From: Croceivirga sp.
Lineage (GTDB): Bacteria; Bacteroidota; Bacteroidia; Flavobacteriales; Flavobacteriaceae
Length of the DNA: 64,000 bases
Direction: 5' to 3'
NCBI GenBank assembly: GCA_028281025.1
Contig: JANQKR010000003.1
Location: 1 to 64,000, forward strand
Shown here: in pieces, positions 51,981 through 61,576 of the stretch
How positions within the stretch are numbered: the stretch's first letter is position 1
Layout of the letters: each line of letters starts with the position of its first letter
Position numbers and translations under genes: made by a program
Notes under the pieces: generated by a model
What the model was told of the DNA's origin: nothing
The model's database searches: none
What the model saw: only the letters and a program-made list of their open reading frames with translations

Positions 51981-53153
51981 CTACTTAAGGTTGTTCAGAA
52001 TAAAATCCAAGGTGGTGTTCGTATTCAATTTTTTGTCAAAAGAAAGGCTTCGATGGGTTATTTTGTGGGCTAGCCCCAATTTACCGAGGTGTTTGATGTT
52101 TTCTAAATCGTCCAGGGAGATTTTTCCCATAAACAGCACATCCATATCCTGTTCCTGTTTGTAACGCTTGTAAATTTTTCTTAGTCCACTAAGGTACAAC
52201 CGGTCTTTTGTGAACCCTCCACCACGATGTGCCCGTAAGGTAATGCTAAAAGCTTCCTCCCTATTGAGTTTGTATTTGTTATGGATTAAATCAAAGGTGT
52301 CCGCAAAACCGTAGCCCTTGATCAAACTATCCGAAGCCATGACCCGATAGGCCAATTCCTTTAAACGCTTCAACGTCAACGCCCCGCCCATGTATTCGCT
52401 CAATACGGCCAAGCCCTCCTGTGATTCCACATTTGTGGGCATGCCGTTGGAAAATATTTTTAGTGGTTGCATTAAGCCATTATACGTAGTGACCAAATGC
52501 ACCCCTATTTCATGATGCGCAAGCGTTAGCAATTGGTTCTTACTGAATTTGGCGTTCTTTTTAATAATAAGGGTCTTTGAGCTGTTGCTCACCATGGCCT
52601 CCGCTGCGATATGGGTCGAAAACCTAATGTTCAATGGAAAATCGTACTGATTCGCAAACTCCAAAAAATAGTCCCTGGCCTCCAAAGGGGTATGGACCTT
52701 TTGCATATCCAGGGATAAGGGCTCATCTTCATAATGAAGTATAAACTGCGCATTCTGCACGTCTTTTTCCGTTGGGGTCCCATAAACACTAAGGGAATTG
52801 TAATAAAAGCTTTTTCCCTTACCAATGGTTTCTATGCATTGGATCATATTGGAGTAATAGTTGATGATTTCCTCATACATTCTCCGAATGGTATCGTCCT
52901 CTATACGCTCCAAGCGCTGCGCAAAGAAGAGACGCTGTAGTTTATAGGGATTGAACTTTACCTTGGGGTAATTAAAATGCGGTTCAATGGCATATTTTGA
53001 TGCGAAAAAACGGTGCTTTTCCTTTTCTACATTAATGGGATTGACATAACTGAGCAACTCGATCTTATGAATCAATCGGTCTAAGTTGCCGTCTATTTCA
53101 AAAACATGGGGAAACTCTTGCTGCAGTTGTTTTTGGTCTTGGGTAGCTAACAT
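51981..53153 (-). CDS. QEGLA-motif DUF1704 metallopeptidase-like protein
   Basis: A 390-residue protein with the zinc motif LAHHEIGVHLVTT (HExxH) and SQEGLAVLSEYMGG, the signature of the QEGLA/DUF1704 family. That family includes the mammalian tubulin tyrosine carboxypeptidase MATCAP, so a metallo-carboxypeptidase activity is reasonable. In bacteria it is annotated as modulating flavohaemoglobin expression, with no defined substrate. No signal peptide. It overlaps the N-formylglutamate amidohydrolase gene by 7 bp and is the last gene of a three-gene cassette with an ATP-grasp ligase. Confidence 0.9.
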   Translation of the reverse strand: MLATQDQKQLQQEFPHVFEIDGNLDRLIHKIELLSYVNPINVEKEKHRFFASKYAIEPHFNYPKVKFNPYKLQRLFFAQRLERIEDDTIRRMYEEIINYYSNMIQCIETIGKGKSFYYNSLSVYGTPTEKDVQNAQFILHYEDEPLSLDMQKVHTPLEARDYFLEFANQYDFPLNIRFSTHIAAEAMVSNSSKTLIIKKNAKFSKNQLLTLAHHEIGVHLVTTYNGLMQPLKIFSNGMPTNVESQEGLAVLSEYMGGALTLKRLKELAYRVMASDSLIKGYGFADTFDLIHNKYKLNREEAFSITLRAHRGGGFTKDRLYLSGLRKIYKRYKQEQDMDVLFMGKISLDDLENIKHLGKLGLAHKITHRSLSFDKKLNTNTTLDFILNNLK

Positions 53154-53974
53154 GTACTCTTTTCAAACTCAGTGGCCTGCAAAGGTATCAATTCCTGCAA
53201 TTGTTTCTCCACCGTGGCCACAACTTCCGGAAAGATAACGCCCGTGAGCTCATCGCAGTATATTTTGGAAATCTCGGTCGCCAATACCAGGGTATTCGCA
53301 AAGTGTTTTGTGATGTATTTTAAAAAATGGCCATTTCCCTGAAAGGTGTCATTGATTTTTGATGTGGATGTAATACCATAGGGCAGGCTTAGTCCACTAA
53401 GTTTGGCACTCCATGAATCCACGATGGCCCCAAACCGATGGGTATCAATATTGGTCGTTCCCAAATTCCAGACCGGTACTTCCCGCTCCCAACGTTTCCA
53501 ATTGTAACTGTGCATATCAAAGACAATGATCTTAGGGAACAGTGTTTCCAGTTTGGCCACTAAAGCGTGGACCACCTGGTAAAAGCCATCATGTTTTTTA
53601 AGGCTTTTTTGTTTCATTTCGTTGGACAGCGGTACTTTCCAAAGCTGTTTTCCCCAAGCCGTGTCGAAAACCGCGCTTTCCGGAGGTCGATTTAAATCAT
53701 ATTCAAATCTACTGTCCAATCCCGCAATAACTATGGGATGGGATTGGACCATCTGTTTGGTACAGGGGTCTTCCTCATACCAACGTTCATACGTCGTGTG
53801 TAAACAGTTTTCCCAAAGCTCTTTGCGGAACTGATGTCCATCATGCACGGCACCACAGATATAGGGCACATAGCCATCCACCTTTATCGTGAAGGAGTAA
53901 TCCTCCGAAACGGCCTCAAAGGGAATCCGTTGGTTAATTTTTGCAATGATTTCAGGAATGGAAAGCCTATGCAT
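53147..53974 (-). CDS. N-formylglutamate amidohydrolase-family protein
   Basis: A 275-residue enzyme. The ATG at 53974 (MHRLSIPEII) is preferred; it overlaps the ATP-grasp stop by 8 bp, while the track start at 54010 is a TTG inside that gene. Family residues are visible in GAVHDGHQFRKEL, VIAGLDSRFEYDLNRP, IIVFDMHSYNWKRW and LPYGITSTSKIND, giving a zinc-dependent amidohydrolase of the FGase fold. The classical substrate is N-formyl-L-glutamate from histidine breakdown, but no hut genes are here, and the coupled ligase and peptidase suggest another acyl-glutamate or peptide substrate. Confidence 0.88.
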   Translation of the reverse strand: MHRLSIPEIIAKINQRIPFEAVSEDYSFTIKVDGYVPYICGAVHDGHQFRKELWENCLHTTYERWYEEDPCTKQMVQSHPIVIAGLDSRFEYDLNRPPESAVFDTAWGKQLWKVPLSNEMKQKSLKKHDGFYQVVHALVAKLETLFPKIIVFDMHSYNWKRWEREVPVWNLGTTNIDTHRFGAIVDSWSAKLSGLSLPYGITSTSKINDTFQGNGHFLKYITKHFANTLVLATEISKIYCDELTGVIFPEVVATVEKQLQELIPLQATEFEKSTC

Positions 53975-54998
53975 CCTCCACCTCTTTTCGCAAACGGGAT
54001 CGACGGTCAAAGGCCTGTAGTTTTACGGTGACCTTACTTTCAATGAAATCGATTACCTGGCATTGTATTTTGGTTTTGTATACCTTGTTCATATACGTAA
54101 TCCCACCCGGGGACATCACATTTACTTCGACCAACTTTCCCCCAATAACATCAATTCCCACAAAAAACAATCCGTCCTTGACCAATTTGGGACCGATCTG
54201 TTTGCACAGTGCTTTTTCCTCCTTGCTCATGGAATGTTTGGCCACCGATCCCCCGGCGGAAACATTGGAACGATGATCATCACTTCCAGGTACCCTTCGC
54301 ATGGCCCCAATGGGTTCCCCATTTAATAGGAGTATGCGGACATCCCCTAAATCCGCACCTTCAATATATTCTTGAAGTATAACATAGTTAGAAGTTCCAT
54401 CTGAGTTGGTTACATAAAAATCCAAAAGCGATTTTATATTGCTCATCGCCGATTTTTCAATCAAAATAACCCCCGATCCCCCAAAACCATTTAACGGCTT
54501 CAATATCATTTTATCCGCAGTTGATTCCTTAATCTGCTGGACCAAATATTTTTTGTTTTTGGACACATGGGTCACGGGAATAATATTGCTATGGCTGTCC
54601 CCAAATGCCGCTGTATAGAGCTTATTGTTCGCTTCGCGAAGTCCTTGAAGGGAATTCATGATAAAAACATCGTCCTTTACGGAATCCAAAAAATTGAGCA
54701 TTAAAGGATCCAATGGGGGATTGGCGCGCATGAAAATCACGTCAAAACCTGCCAAGGGCAGCATTTCTTCCCTGATCTTAGCCTGTTTATAAAATGTTTT
54801 TAATGGGGCGGGAACCTTATCCATACGCCCAATAACGGTACAGAAGGCACTGGTAACGCTATTTCGGATGGTGAGATTTGCCGGTGTACAAATGGCCACA
54901 CCGTGCTTACGTTTTACACATTCGTGGATCAGGGCAAGACTTGTATCGTTTTCTGGGTCGATTTCTTCCCAGGGATACATTAAGAAGCAAATATTCAT
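53967..54998 (-). CDS. ATP-grasp glutathione synthetase-like ligase
   Basis: A 343-residue ATP-grasp enzyme in the style of GshB: NICFLMYPWEEIDPEND, IFMRANPPLDP, KMILKPLNGFGGSGVILI (nucleotide-binding loop), VILQEYIEGADLGDVRILLL, RRVPGSDDHRSNVSAGG and VEVNVMSPGGITYMNKV. GshB adds glycine to gamma-glutamylcysteine, but most Bacteroidota lack glutathione, and no gshA is visible, so the true acceptor may differ. It is the first gene of a coupled cassette. Confidence 0.88.
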   Translation of the reverse strand: MNICFLMYPWEEIDPENDTSLALIHECVKRKHGVAICTPANLTIRNSVTSAFCTVIGRMDKVPAPLKTFYKQAKIREEMLPLAGFDVIFMRANPPLDPLMLNFLDSVKDDVFIMNSLQGLREANNKLYTAAFGDSHSNIIPVTHVSKNKKYLVQQIKESTADKMILKPLNGFGGSGVILIEKSAMSNIKSLLDFYVTNSDGTSNYVILQEYIEGADLGDVRILLLNGEPIGAMRRVPGSDDHRSNVSAGGSVAKHSMSKEEKALCKQIGPKLVKDGLFFVGIDVIGGKLVEVNVMSPGGITYMNKVYKTKIQCQVIDFIESKVTVKLQAFDRRSRLRKEVEDA

Positions 54999-55085
54999 CT
55001 CATCTACAGTTTGTTTGAACCCTTAAAGTAAAGGATGTTTACAAGAAAACAAAGTTCAGACCCCATAAGCTGTAAGATTTAAGGT

Positions 55086-56411
55086 TTATTTTACCTCATC
55101 ATAGTGGTCGTCCCACTCTTTTATATGGGGCTCGCCCAATTTCCCAACGGATTTGGCCACTACCATGGAGACGGTGGCATCTCCCGTTACATTGACTACC
55201 GTACGGCACATATCCAACGGGCGGTCCACCGCAAAGATAAGGGCGAGGCCTATGGCCAATTTATCTGCTGGAAATCCTATGGATTCCAGTACAATCACCA
55301 ACATTACCATTCCGGCGCCAGGCACGGCAGCGGAACCAATGGAGGCCAATAAAGCGGTCAATACAATGGTCAATTGGTCGCCAAAAGTCAAGTCAAACCC
55401 CAAGGCCTGTGAAATGAAGACTGCGGCAACACCTTGGTATAAGCTGGTTCCATCCATATTGATGGTTGCCCCTACGGGAAGTACAAAACTGGAAACCTCC
55501 TTGTCCACTCCAATGTGTTCTTCCACCCGTTCCATGGTTACGGGCAGGGTGGCGGCACTGGAACTTGTGGAAAATGCCAATAATTGTGCAGGGCTTATCT
55601 CCTTTAGGAACCAAAAGGGATTCTTTTTGGTAAACATAGTTACCACAAGGGTATAAAAAACAATCATCAGGAGCAAGCCAACAACAACGACACCGGAATA
55701 TTTAAGCAAGGCCAATAAGAGATCGGGATCACTTGAGGATACCACTACGCCGGCCAAAAGGGCAAATACGGCATAAGGGGCGGTGAGCATTATCAAATCC
55801 ACCATTTTGAGCACCACATCATTCAAGGCATCAAAAAAGTCTTTGAGCGGTTTCGCCCTTTCTTCCCCGATGAGCAACATGGAAATGCCCAAGAAGATGG
55901 TAAAAAAGATGACTTGCAACATCAACGCATTGTTGCTCATGGCCTTTAAGGCGTTATCAGGAACCATGTCCACTAAAAATTGTAAAGGGCCACTTTCCTT
56001 TTGGTTCATGGCTTCGTTCATCTTTGATTGCACCCCTTCGGAATTGGCGTAGGTCTCTGTCAATTTGGTTACGGTTTCTTCGGAAATTCCGTTTCCTGGT
56101 TTCGCAATATTTACCAAAAGCAGACCAATGCTGATTGCCACAACGGTTGTCATGATATATATCCCAATAGTGCGCAAGCCTATATTCCTGAATTTGGAAA
56201 TATCCTTTAAATCCGAGATTCCTTTGACCAAGGAAGCTATAATCAAGGGAATGGCAATGAGTTTTAGGAGTTTGACAAAAATGGTACCAAAAGGTTGGAT
56301 CCAATCAGAAACGAAGTCCTTACCCCAATCAATACCGGTCATTATAAAACCAAAGACAATACCCAGAACCATCCCAATAAGGATTTTCCAGTGAAGTTCA
56401 AGTTTACGCAT
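55086..56411 (-). CDS. Dicarboxylate/amino acid:cation symporter (DAACS)
   Basis: A 441-residue membrane protein. The ATG at 56411 (MRKLELHWK) is chosen over the TTG two codons upstream. The family signature is strong: the serine-rich hairpin AFSTSSSAATLPVTMERVEE, the substrate-site ATINMDGTSLYQGVAAVF and the final DRPLDMCRTVVNVTGDA. It would import glutamate, aspartate or C4-dicarboxylates with Na+ or H+ through the inner membrane. Exact substrate unknown. Confidence 0.94.
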   Translation of the reverse strand: MRKLELHWKILIGMVLGIVFGFIMTGIDWGKDFVSDWIQPFGTIFVKLLKLIAIPLIIASLVKGISDLKDISKFRNIGLRTIGIYIMTTVVAISIGLLLVNIAKPGNGISEETVTKLTETYANSEGVQSKMNEAMNQKESGPLQFLVDMVPDNALKAMSNNALMLQVIFFTIFLGISMLLIGEERAKPLKDFFDALNDVVLKMVDLIMLTAPYAVFALLAGVVVSSSDPDLLLALLKYSGVVVVGLLLMIVFYTLVVTMFTKKNPFWFLKEISPAQLLAFSTSSSAATLPVTMERVEEHIGVDKEVSSFVLPVGATINMDGTSLYQGVAAVFISQALGFDLTFGDQLTIVLTALLASIGSAAVPGAGMVMLVIVLESIGFPADKLAIGLALIFAVDRPLDMCRTVVNVTGDATVSMVVAKSVGKLGEPHIKEWDDHYDEVK

Positions 56412-56464
56412 AATCAAGATTTGGGAGTCAAGATAAGGTTTTGGGGCAAAATGCCCTAAATCTT

Positions 56465-57529
56465 TTAAATTTTGTTGGCCCGTGCCCGTAAAGCAAAATC
56501 GGCCAGGACCAGGGCGGTCATCGCTTCCACAATGGGTACGGCCCTGGGCACCACACAGGGATCATGCCTTCCTTTCCCTTTGGTGGTAACGGTGTTCCCA
56601 TCCTTATCAATTGTCTCGTACCCCTGAAGAACAGTGGCGACCGGTTTAAAGGCAACATTAAAATAGATATCCATTCCGTTACTGATACCTCCCTGGACAC
56701 CTCCACTTTTATTCGTTTTTGTGGTTCCGTCCGGATTAAAGGAATCGTTATGTTCACTCCCCCGCATCTTTACACCATCAAAACCGCTTCCGTATTCAAA
56801 ACCTTTTACGGCGTTGATGGAGAGCATGGCCTTGCCCAAATCGGCGTGCAGCTTATCGAAGACTGGTTCACCAAGACCAATCGGTACATTTTGGGCCACG
56901 CAGCTAATGACACCCCCAATAGTGTCCCCTTGTTTTTTGATGGATTTGATGTATTCCTCCATCTTTTTGGCCATTTCGGTATCTGGACAGCGCACCGGGT
57001 TGGATTCGATCAATGTAAAATCCAATTCTTGATAGGGCCTATTGAGTTTTAGTTCACCAACCTGTGAAACAAAGGCATTGATTTTTATGTGGGACAACAA
57101 CTGTTTTGCCACGGCCCCTGCCACTACCCTACTTGCCGTTTCCCGGGCCGAACTTCTTCCTCCACCCCGATAATCACGAAAACCATATTTCTTATCGTAT
57201 ACATAATCTGCATGGGAAGGACGGTAAGAATCCTTAATATGGGAGTAGTCCTTGGATTTTTGATTGGTATTGTGGATGGCAAATCCTATGGGGGTCCCTG
57301 TGGTCCTCCCTTCAAAAATGCCCGAAAGGAACTCCACGGTATCGGGTTCCTTTCGTTGGGTCACAATGGCCGATTGGCCGGGCTTGCGGCGATTCAGCTC
57401 GTTTTGTATCGTCTCTAAATCCAATTCCAATCCTGAAGGACAGCCATCAATCACACCACCAATGGCCGTACCGTGGGACTCCCCAAAGGTCGTTAAACGA
57501 AATAGGCTTCCAAAAGTGTTTCCGGCCAT
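56465..57529 (-). CDS. aroC: Chorismate synthase AroC
   Basis: A 354-residue FMN-dependent enzyme making chorismate from EPSP. Signatures are [74 protein letters not shown] and [12 protein letters not shown]. The ATG at 57529 ([10 protein letters not shown]) is the family start; the track start at 57550 is an upstream TTG. A good promoter lies just before it. Confidence 0.97.
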   Translation of the reverse strand: MAGNTFGSLFRLTTFGESHGTAIGGVIDGCPSGLELDLETIQNELNRRKPGQSAIVTQRKEPDTVEFLSGIFEGRTTGTPIGFAIHNTNQKSKDYSHIKDSYRPSHADYVYDKKYGFRDYRGGGRSSARETASRVVAGAVAKQLLSHIKINAFVSQVGELKLNRPYQELDFTLIESNPVRCPDTEMAKKMEEYIKSIKKQGDTIGGVISCVAQNVPIGLGEPVFDKLHADLGKAMLSINAVKGFEYGSGFDGVKMRGSEHNDSFNPDGTTKTNKSGGVQGGISNGMDIYFNVAFKPVATVLQGYETIDKDGNTVTTKGKGRHDPCVVPRAVPIVEAMTALVLADFALRARANKI

Positions 57530-57547
57530 AGTTTCCCTATTAAGCGC

Positions 57548-57577
57548 CAAAGGTAAATTTTATACCGTTCATACAAA
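57548..57577 (-). promoter_or_regulatory. Promoter of aroC (TTTG-N18-TACCTTTG)
   Basis: On the minus strand TTTG (57577-57574) is followed after 18 bp by TACCTTTG (57555-57548), an exact Bacteroidota -33/-7 pair, ending 18 bp before the aroC ATG. The predicted leader is ~12 nt. Confidence 0.7.
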
Positions 57578-57669
57578 AACATACCAATCGGTTAAACTTT
57601 ACCAAACACTTTAATCTTATGGTAATCTTTAGTTAACCGTAAACTCACAAACAATTGACATCTTATTCA

Positions 57670-57699
57670 TTTGCAGTTTATTCCTACACACTTACTTTG
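57670..57699 (+). promoter_or_regulatory. Promoter before the LpxH-like gene
   Basis: TTTG at 57670-57673 and TACTTTG at 57693-57699 are spaced by 19 bp, a near-consensus pair (one base short in the -7 box), 17 bp before the TTG start of the phosphatase gene. Confidence 0.5.
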
Positions 57700-57716
57700 T
57701 ATGAAACTATTCTACA

Positions 57717-58625
57717 TTGAAAAAAAGGAAGATTGAGGTTGCCGTAATTTCCGATGTACATTTAGGCACCTACGGCTGCCATGCCGATGAACTTATTGCC
57801 TATCTCAATAGCATTCAGCCCAAGAAATTGGTGCTTAATGGGGACATTATTGATATTTGGCAATTCAGTAAACGCTATTTTCCCGCATCACATCTTAAGG
57901 TATTGAAAAAACTGATTGGTATGGCTTCCAAGGGCACCGAAGTATTCTACATTACCGGGAATCATGATGAGATGCTCCGAAAATTTGCCCCTACCAGCAT
58001 GGGCAACGTAAAAATTCTAAATAAACTCGTCCTTAACCTGGATGGTAAGAAAGCGTGGATATTTCATGGGGACGTATTCGATATTTCCATTCAAAAAGCC
58101 AAATGGATCGCCAGACTGGGGAGTTATGGCTATGACTTCCTTATCCTGCTCAATAGCTTGGTGAACTGGTGTTTGAAAAAACTGGGGCGTGAGAAATATT
58201 CCCTTTCAAAACGGATAAAAAACAGTGTCAAGACCGCGGTGAAATATATTAATGATTTTGAAAGGGTGGCCACTGAACTCGCTATTGAAAACCATTACGA
58301 TTATGTTGTTTGCGGACACATCCATCAACCAAAAAAGGAAGTGGTCGAAAACAAGCATGGAAAAACAACTTATCTAAATTCAGGGGACTGGGTGGAGAAC
58401 CTTACTGCTTTGGAATACTCCTTTAAACGATGGAAAGTGTATCGATACAACCATGATAAGCTTTCCCCATTCTTTGTGGATGAGGACTTAAAGGAAATGG
58501 ACATGAACGAATTGATTGCATCCATTACCAATAAATCCGATATCGAGGACATGGAAGTCCACGAAGAGCAAGAGGAGAAATCACTGGACAAGCAAGGCTT
58601 CACGGAGAATAGTGACGGGATGTAG
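57717..58625 (+). CDS. UDP-2,3-diacylglucosamine diphosphatase-like metallophosphoesterase
   Basis: A 302-residue calcineurin-fold phosphoesterase with all metal motifs: ISDVHLGTYGCH, LNGDIIDIWQF, YITGNHDEMLRKF, IFHGDVFD and VCGHIHQPKKE. It resembles LpxH-type proteins that cleave UDP-diacylglucosamine to lipid X in lipid A synthesis; other lipid-pyrophosphate substrates are possible. It starts at TTG; an ATG 16 bp upstream is in another frame and soon stops. The acidic C-terminal tail (about 260-302) overlaps the end of the convergent dehydrogenase gene by 45 bp. Confidence 0.88.
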   Translation: MKKRKIEVAVISDVHLGTYGCHADELIAYLNSIQPKKLVLNGDIIDIWQFSKRYFPASHLKVLKKLIGMASKGTEVFYITGNHDEMLRKFAPTSMGNVKILNKLVLNLDGKKAWIFHGDVFDISIQKAKWIARLGSYGYDFLILLNSLVNWCLKKLGREKYSLSKRIKNSVKTAVKYINDFERVATELAIENHYDYVVCGHIHQPKKEVVENKHGKTTYLNSGDWVENLTALEYSFKRWKVYRYNHDKLSPFFVDEDLKEMDMNELIASITNKSDIEDMEVHEEQEEKSLDKQGFTENSDGM

Positions 58626-61487
58626 CGCTTTTTTTCCCGTACCATCAAAAATCTGATGCCTGCAACTGGTACCGTTCGCCGATATAATGGTTTGGGGTGA
58701 CGATTTTCTGACCGCAGGAAACAATTTAAGCTCCCCTATGGACATGCTTACATCATATTGCTCTTTCTCATAGCCAAAGGAACCTGCCATTCCACAGCAT
58801 CCAGAAGGGATAATGGTTACTTTGTAATTTTTGGGAAGGTTCAGGACATCAAACGTAACTTTTTGGTTGGAAAGCGCCTTTTGATGGCAATGTCCGTGAA
58901 TTTTTATTTCCTTCTTTTCTGAAGTAAACATCAGGTCGGAAATATGTCCTTTTTCTATTTCCCCAGCTAAAAATTCTTCTATTAAAAATGAATTTTCACC
59001 CAATTCCCGTAAGTCATTTGACGGGTTGACCAATCGTTTGTATTCATCCCTAAAAGAGAGTATGGCAGAAGGTTCAATTCCCAAAATTGGAAGCTGCTTT
59101 TTTATGTAGGGAGCAATCTTTTCAAGATTGGTCTCGGCCAATTTTTTAGCCTCCTTTAAAAAACCCCTGGAAAGGTAGGTACGACCACTCTCGGCATAAA
59201 ACAGATTGATTTTATAGCCCAATTGATGTAACAATCGAATTGCGTCCTGTCCTACTTCAACATCCAGATAGGTAGTAAATTCATCCAGGTAGAGCACCAC
59301 TTCCCTTCCCTTCTCAATTTGGGGAAGTTTATCCAGAAAATTTTGAAAATCAAACCGATATACCTTTGGAAGCGAACGTTCCTTGGCCACACCCGTAGCT
59401 TTTTTCAGCAAGGTTCCCATTGGTGAACCATAGACGAGATTGGTAATACCGGATATCCTGCTGGCCAGGCTATTGATCTTGGTGTTATGCGCAAAAAGCT
59501 TGGAACGAAGCGAATATCCATTGGCTTCCTGGTATTGGTATTGGAATTCCGATTTTAAAGTGGCCACATCAACATTACTGGGACATTCGCTGGCACAGGC
59601 TTTACAACTGATACATAAATCAAAAACGGCCTTTAGCTCCTTATGGTCAAAACGGTTGGGTTTTTCCGAGTTGGTTAAAAACTCCCGTAAGGCATTTGCC
59701 CTGGCCCTTGTGGTATCTTTTTCATTTTTAGTGGCATGGTAGCTGGGACACATACCACCTTTCATTTCATGGGATTTTCTGCAATCCCCACTCCCATTGC
59801 ACTTTTCCGTAGCCCTAAGAATACCTTCACTATCCGAAAAATCAAGTAATGTCTTGATTTCAGGTTCTTTCCTATCGATATCATATCGCAATGATTGGTC
59901 CATTGGGAAAGGGTCCACAATTTTTCCGGGATTAAAAATATTGTTGGGGTCAAAGTAGGATTTAATGCGTCTGAGGAGTTCGTAGTTCTTGTTGCCGATC
60001 ATTAAGGGAATAAACTCCGCCCTGACAATACCGTCGCCATGTTCCCCACTAAAACTTCCATGATACTTTTTGGTCAAATGGGCAACCTCGGTGGTAATCT
60101 TGCGGAACAGTACCACATCATCCGATTTCTTAAGATTTAAAATGGGCCTTAGGTGAAGTTCTCCCGCACCGGCATGGGCATAGTAAACCGCTTGCTGCCG
60201 ATACCCTTCCATAATTGCCGTGAACTCCGCGATGAAATCCTTTAAATCGTCCAGGGCCACCGCAGTGTCCTCAATACACGCTACCGCTTTTCTATCCCCT
60301 ACGATGTTTCCCAACAGACCAAGACCGGCTTTTCGCAATTCTATGGCCTTTTGGATATCACCGTCATATAAAACCGGACTGGCATAGCTGCGTCCCGTTT
60401 TTCCAATGGTTTCCAATAGACCGGTAACGGCTTTCTCCCGTTCTTCAATGGAATTTGCCTTCACTTCCAGCATTAGGATGGCCGCTGGATCCCCTTCCAC
60501 AAAAAATCGATTTTCCAGTTGTTGCCGATTGTTTTTAGTACAATCCAAAATTACCTTGTCCATCATTTCACATAGATGGAGCTGGTGTTGCATTACCGGG
60601 GCCACATCGGCCAGACAGTCTTCCAAAGTATGGTATTGGGTACATACCATGGCCGCATATTCCGGGGGGAGTAGGTCCAATTGAAGTGTGATTTCAGTGG
60701 TGATTGCCAAAGTACCCTCACTACCGCACAGCAACTTGCAAAAATTAAAGGCCTTTTTGGAGTCCCCAAAAACTTCATTCTTGAGCAATTCATCCACGGC
60801 ATATCCCGTATTTCGACGATGTATTTTAGGACTGGGGAATTCTTTTTCGATTTCAGCCACAATTTCTTGATTTGACAGCTCCGCTTCCAACTTGGCGTAC
60901 AGTTGTCCCTCCAAATCCTTCTGTGCGGCTTTGGTACTGAACCCGGTTTGGGCAACTTCCCCAAAGGACACTTCACTTCCATCGGAAAGCACCACTTTCA
61001 TGGCCACTACTTTGTCCCGTGTTACCCCATATTGGATCGATGTGGTCCCGGAACTGTTATTGCCCACCATTCCGCCTATCATACAACGATTTGAGGTAGA
61101 AGTATCCGGTCCAAAGAATAGACCATGGGGCTTTAAAAACCGATTCAGTTCATCCCTGACCACGCCAGGTTGAACAACTACTTGTTGTTTTTCCTTGTCC
61201 AAATGGAGAATCTTGGTCAGATATCTGGAGGTATCCACTATGATGCCATCACCAACACATTGACCGGCCAAAGACGTTCCGGCCGACCTTGGAATCAATC
61301 CCACCTTGTTCCCAGTGGCAAAAAGGACCAGTTTTTTTAGATCATCCCCATTTTTTGGGTAAGCGACCGCTACAGGAATTTTTCGGTATACGGAAGCATC
61401 CGTTGCGTAGATGGATTTTGTGAGGTCATCGTACATTAACTCCCCTTTCAGTTCTTGGGAAAGTGAAAAAAGTGAAGATTTATTCAA
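58581..61487 (-). CDS. FAD-linked oxidase / 4Fe-4S GlpC-type fusion dehydrogenase (D-lactate or glycolate type)
   Basis: A ~968-residue fusion. The FAD part has GTSLAGQCVGDGIIVD, IGGMVGNNSSGTTSIQYGVT, CGSEGTLAITTEI and a C-terminal oxidase domain (HAGAGELHLRPIL, SGEHGDGIVRAEF). The iron-sulfur part has CNGSGDCRKS, CISCKACASECPSN and Cys-rich repeats GHCHQKALSN and PSGCCGMAGSFG. This is the layout of GlcD-GlpC-type D-lactate/2-hydroxyacid dehydrogenases that pass electrons to quinone. The start is uncertain: the track uses TTG at 61541, while TTG at 61487 (LNKSSLFSL) fits the family's N-terminal length better. The C-terminal HPVTILREAL is conserved, so the overlap with the lpxH-like gene is real. 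Confidence 0.9.
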   Translation of the reverse strand: MNKSSLFSLSQELKGELMYDDLTKSIYATDASVYRKIPVAVAYPKNGDDLKKLVLFATGNKVGLIPRSAGTSLAGQCVGDGIIVDTSRYLTKILHLDKEKQQVVVQPGVVRDELNRFLKPHGLFFGPDTSTSNRCMIGGMVGNNSSGTTSIQYGVTRDKVVAMKVVLSDGSEVSFGEVAQTGFSTKAAQKDLEGQLYAKLEAELSNQEIVAEIEKEFPSPKIHRRNTGYAVDELLKNEVFGDSKKAFNFCKLLCGSEGTLAITTEITLQLDLLPPEYAAMVCTQYHTLEDCLADVAPVMQHQLHLCEMMDKVILDCTKNNRQQLENRFFVEGDPAAILMLEVKANSIEEREKAVTGLLETIGKTGRSYASPVLYDGDIQKAIELRKAGLGLLGNIVGDRKAVACIEDTAVALDDLKDFIAEFTAIMEGYRQQAVYYAHAGAGELHLRPILNLKKSDDVVLFRKITTEVAHLTKKYHGSFSGEHGDGIVRAEFIPLMIGNKNYELLRRIKSYFDPNNIFNPGKIVDPFPMDQSLRYDIDRKEPEIKTLLDFSDSEGILRATEKCNGSGDCRKSHEMKGGMCPSYHATKNEKDTTRARANALREFLTNSEKPNRFDHKELKAVFDLCISCKACASECPSNVDVATLKSEFQYQYQEANGYSLRSKLFAHNTKINSLASRISGITNLVYGSPMGTLLKKATGVAKERSLPKVYRFDFQNFLDKLPQIEKGREVVLYLDEFTTYLDVEVGQDAIRLLHQLGYKINLFYAESGRTYLSRGFLKEAKKLAETNLEKIAPYIKKQLPILGIEPSAILSFRDEYKRLVNPSNDLRELGENSFLIEEFLAGEIEKGHISDLMFTSEKKEIKIHGHCHQKALSNQKVTFDVLNLPKNYKVTIIPSGCCGMAGSFGYEKEQYDVSMSIGELKLFPAVRKSSPQTIISANGTSCRHQIFDGTGKKALHPVTILREALLVQ

Positions 61488-61576
61488 TGTGGAACAATTT
61501 TTGGACGGTAAAATAAGTTTTGTTTCCAAAGTTATGGACAAAACTATTCTTTAATTTTCAACTAAAAACGAACTGT

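Noticed and set aside
53967-54998. True glutathione synthetase (gshB) symbol
   Set aside because: Motifs fit, but no gshA is seen and most Bacteroidota lack glutathione; the name was kept as GshB-like.
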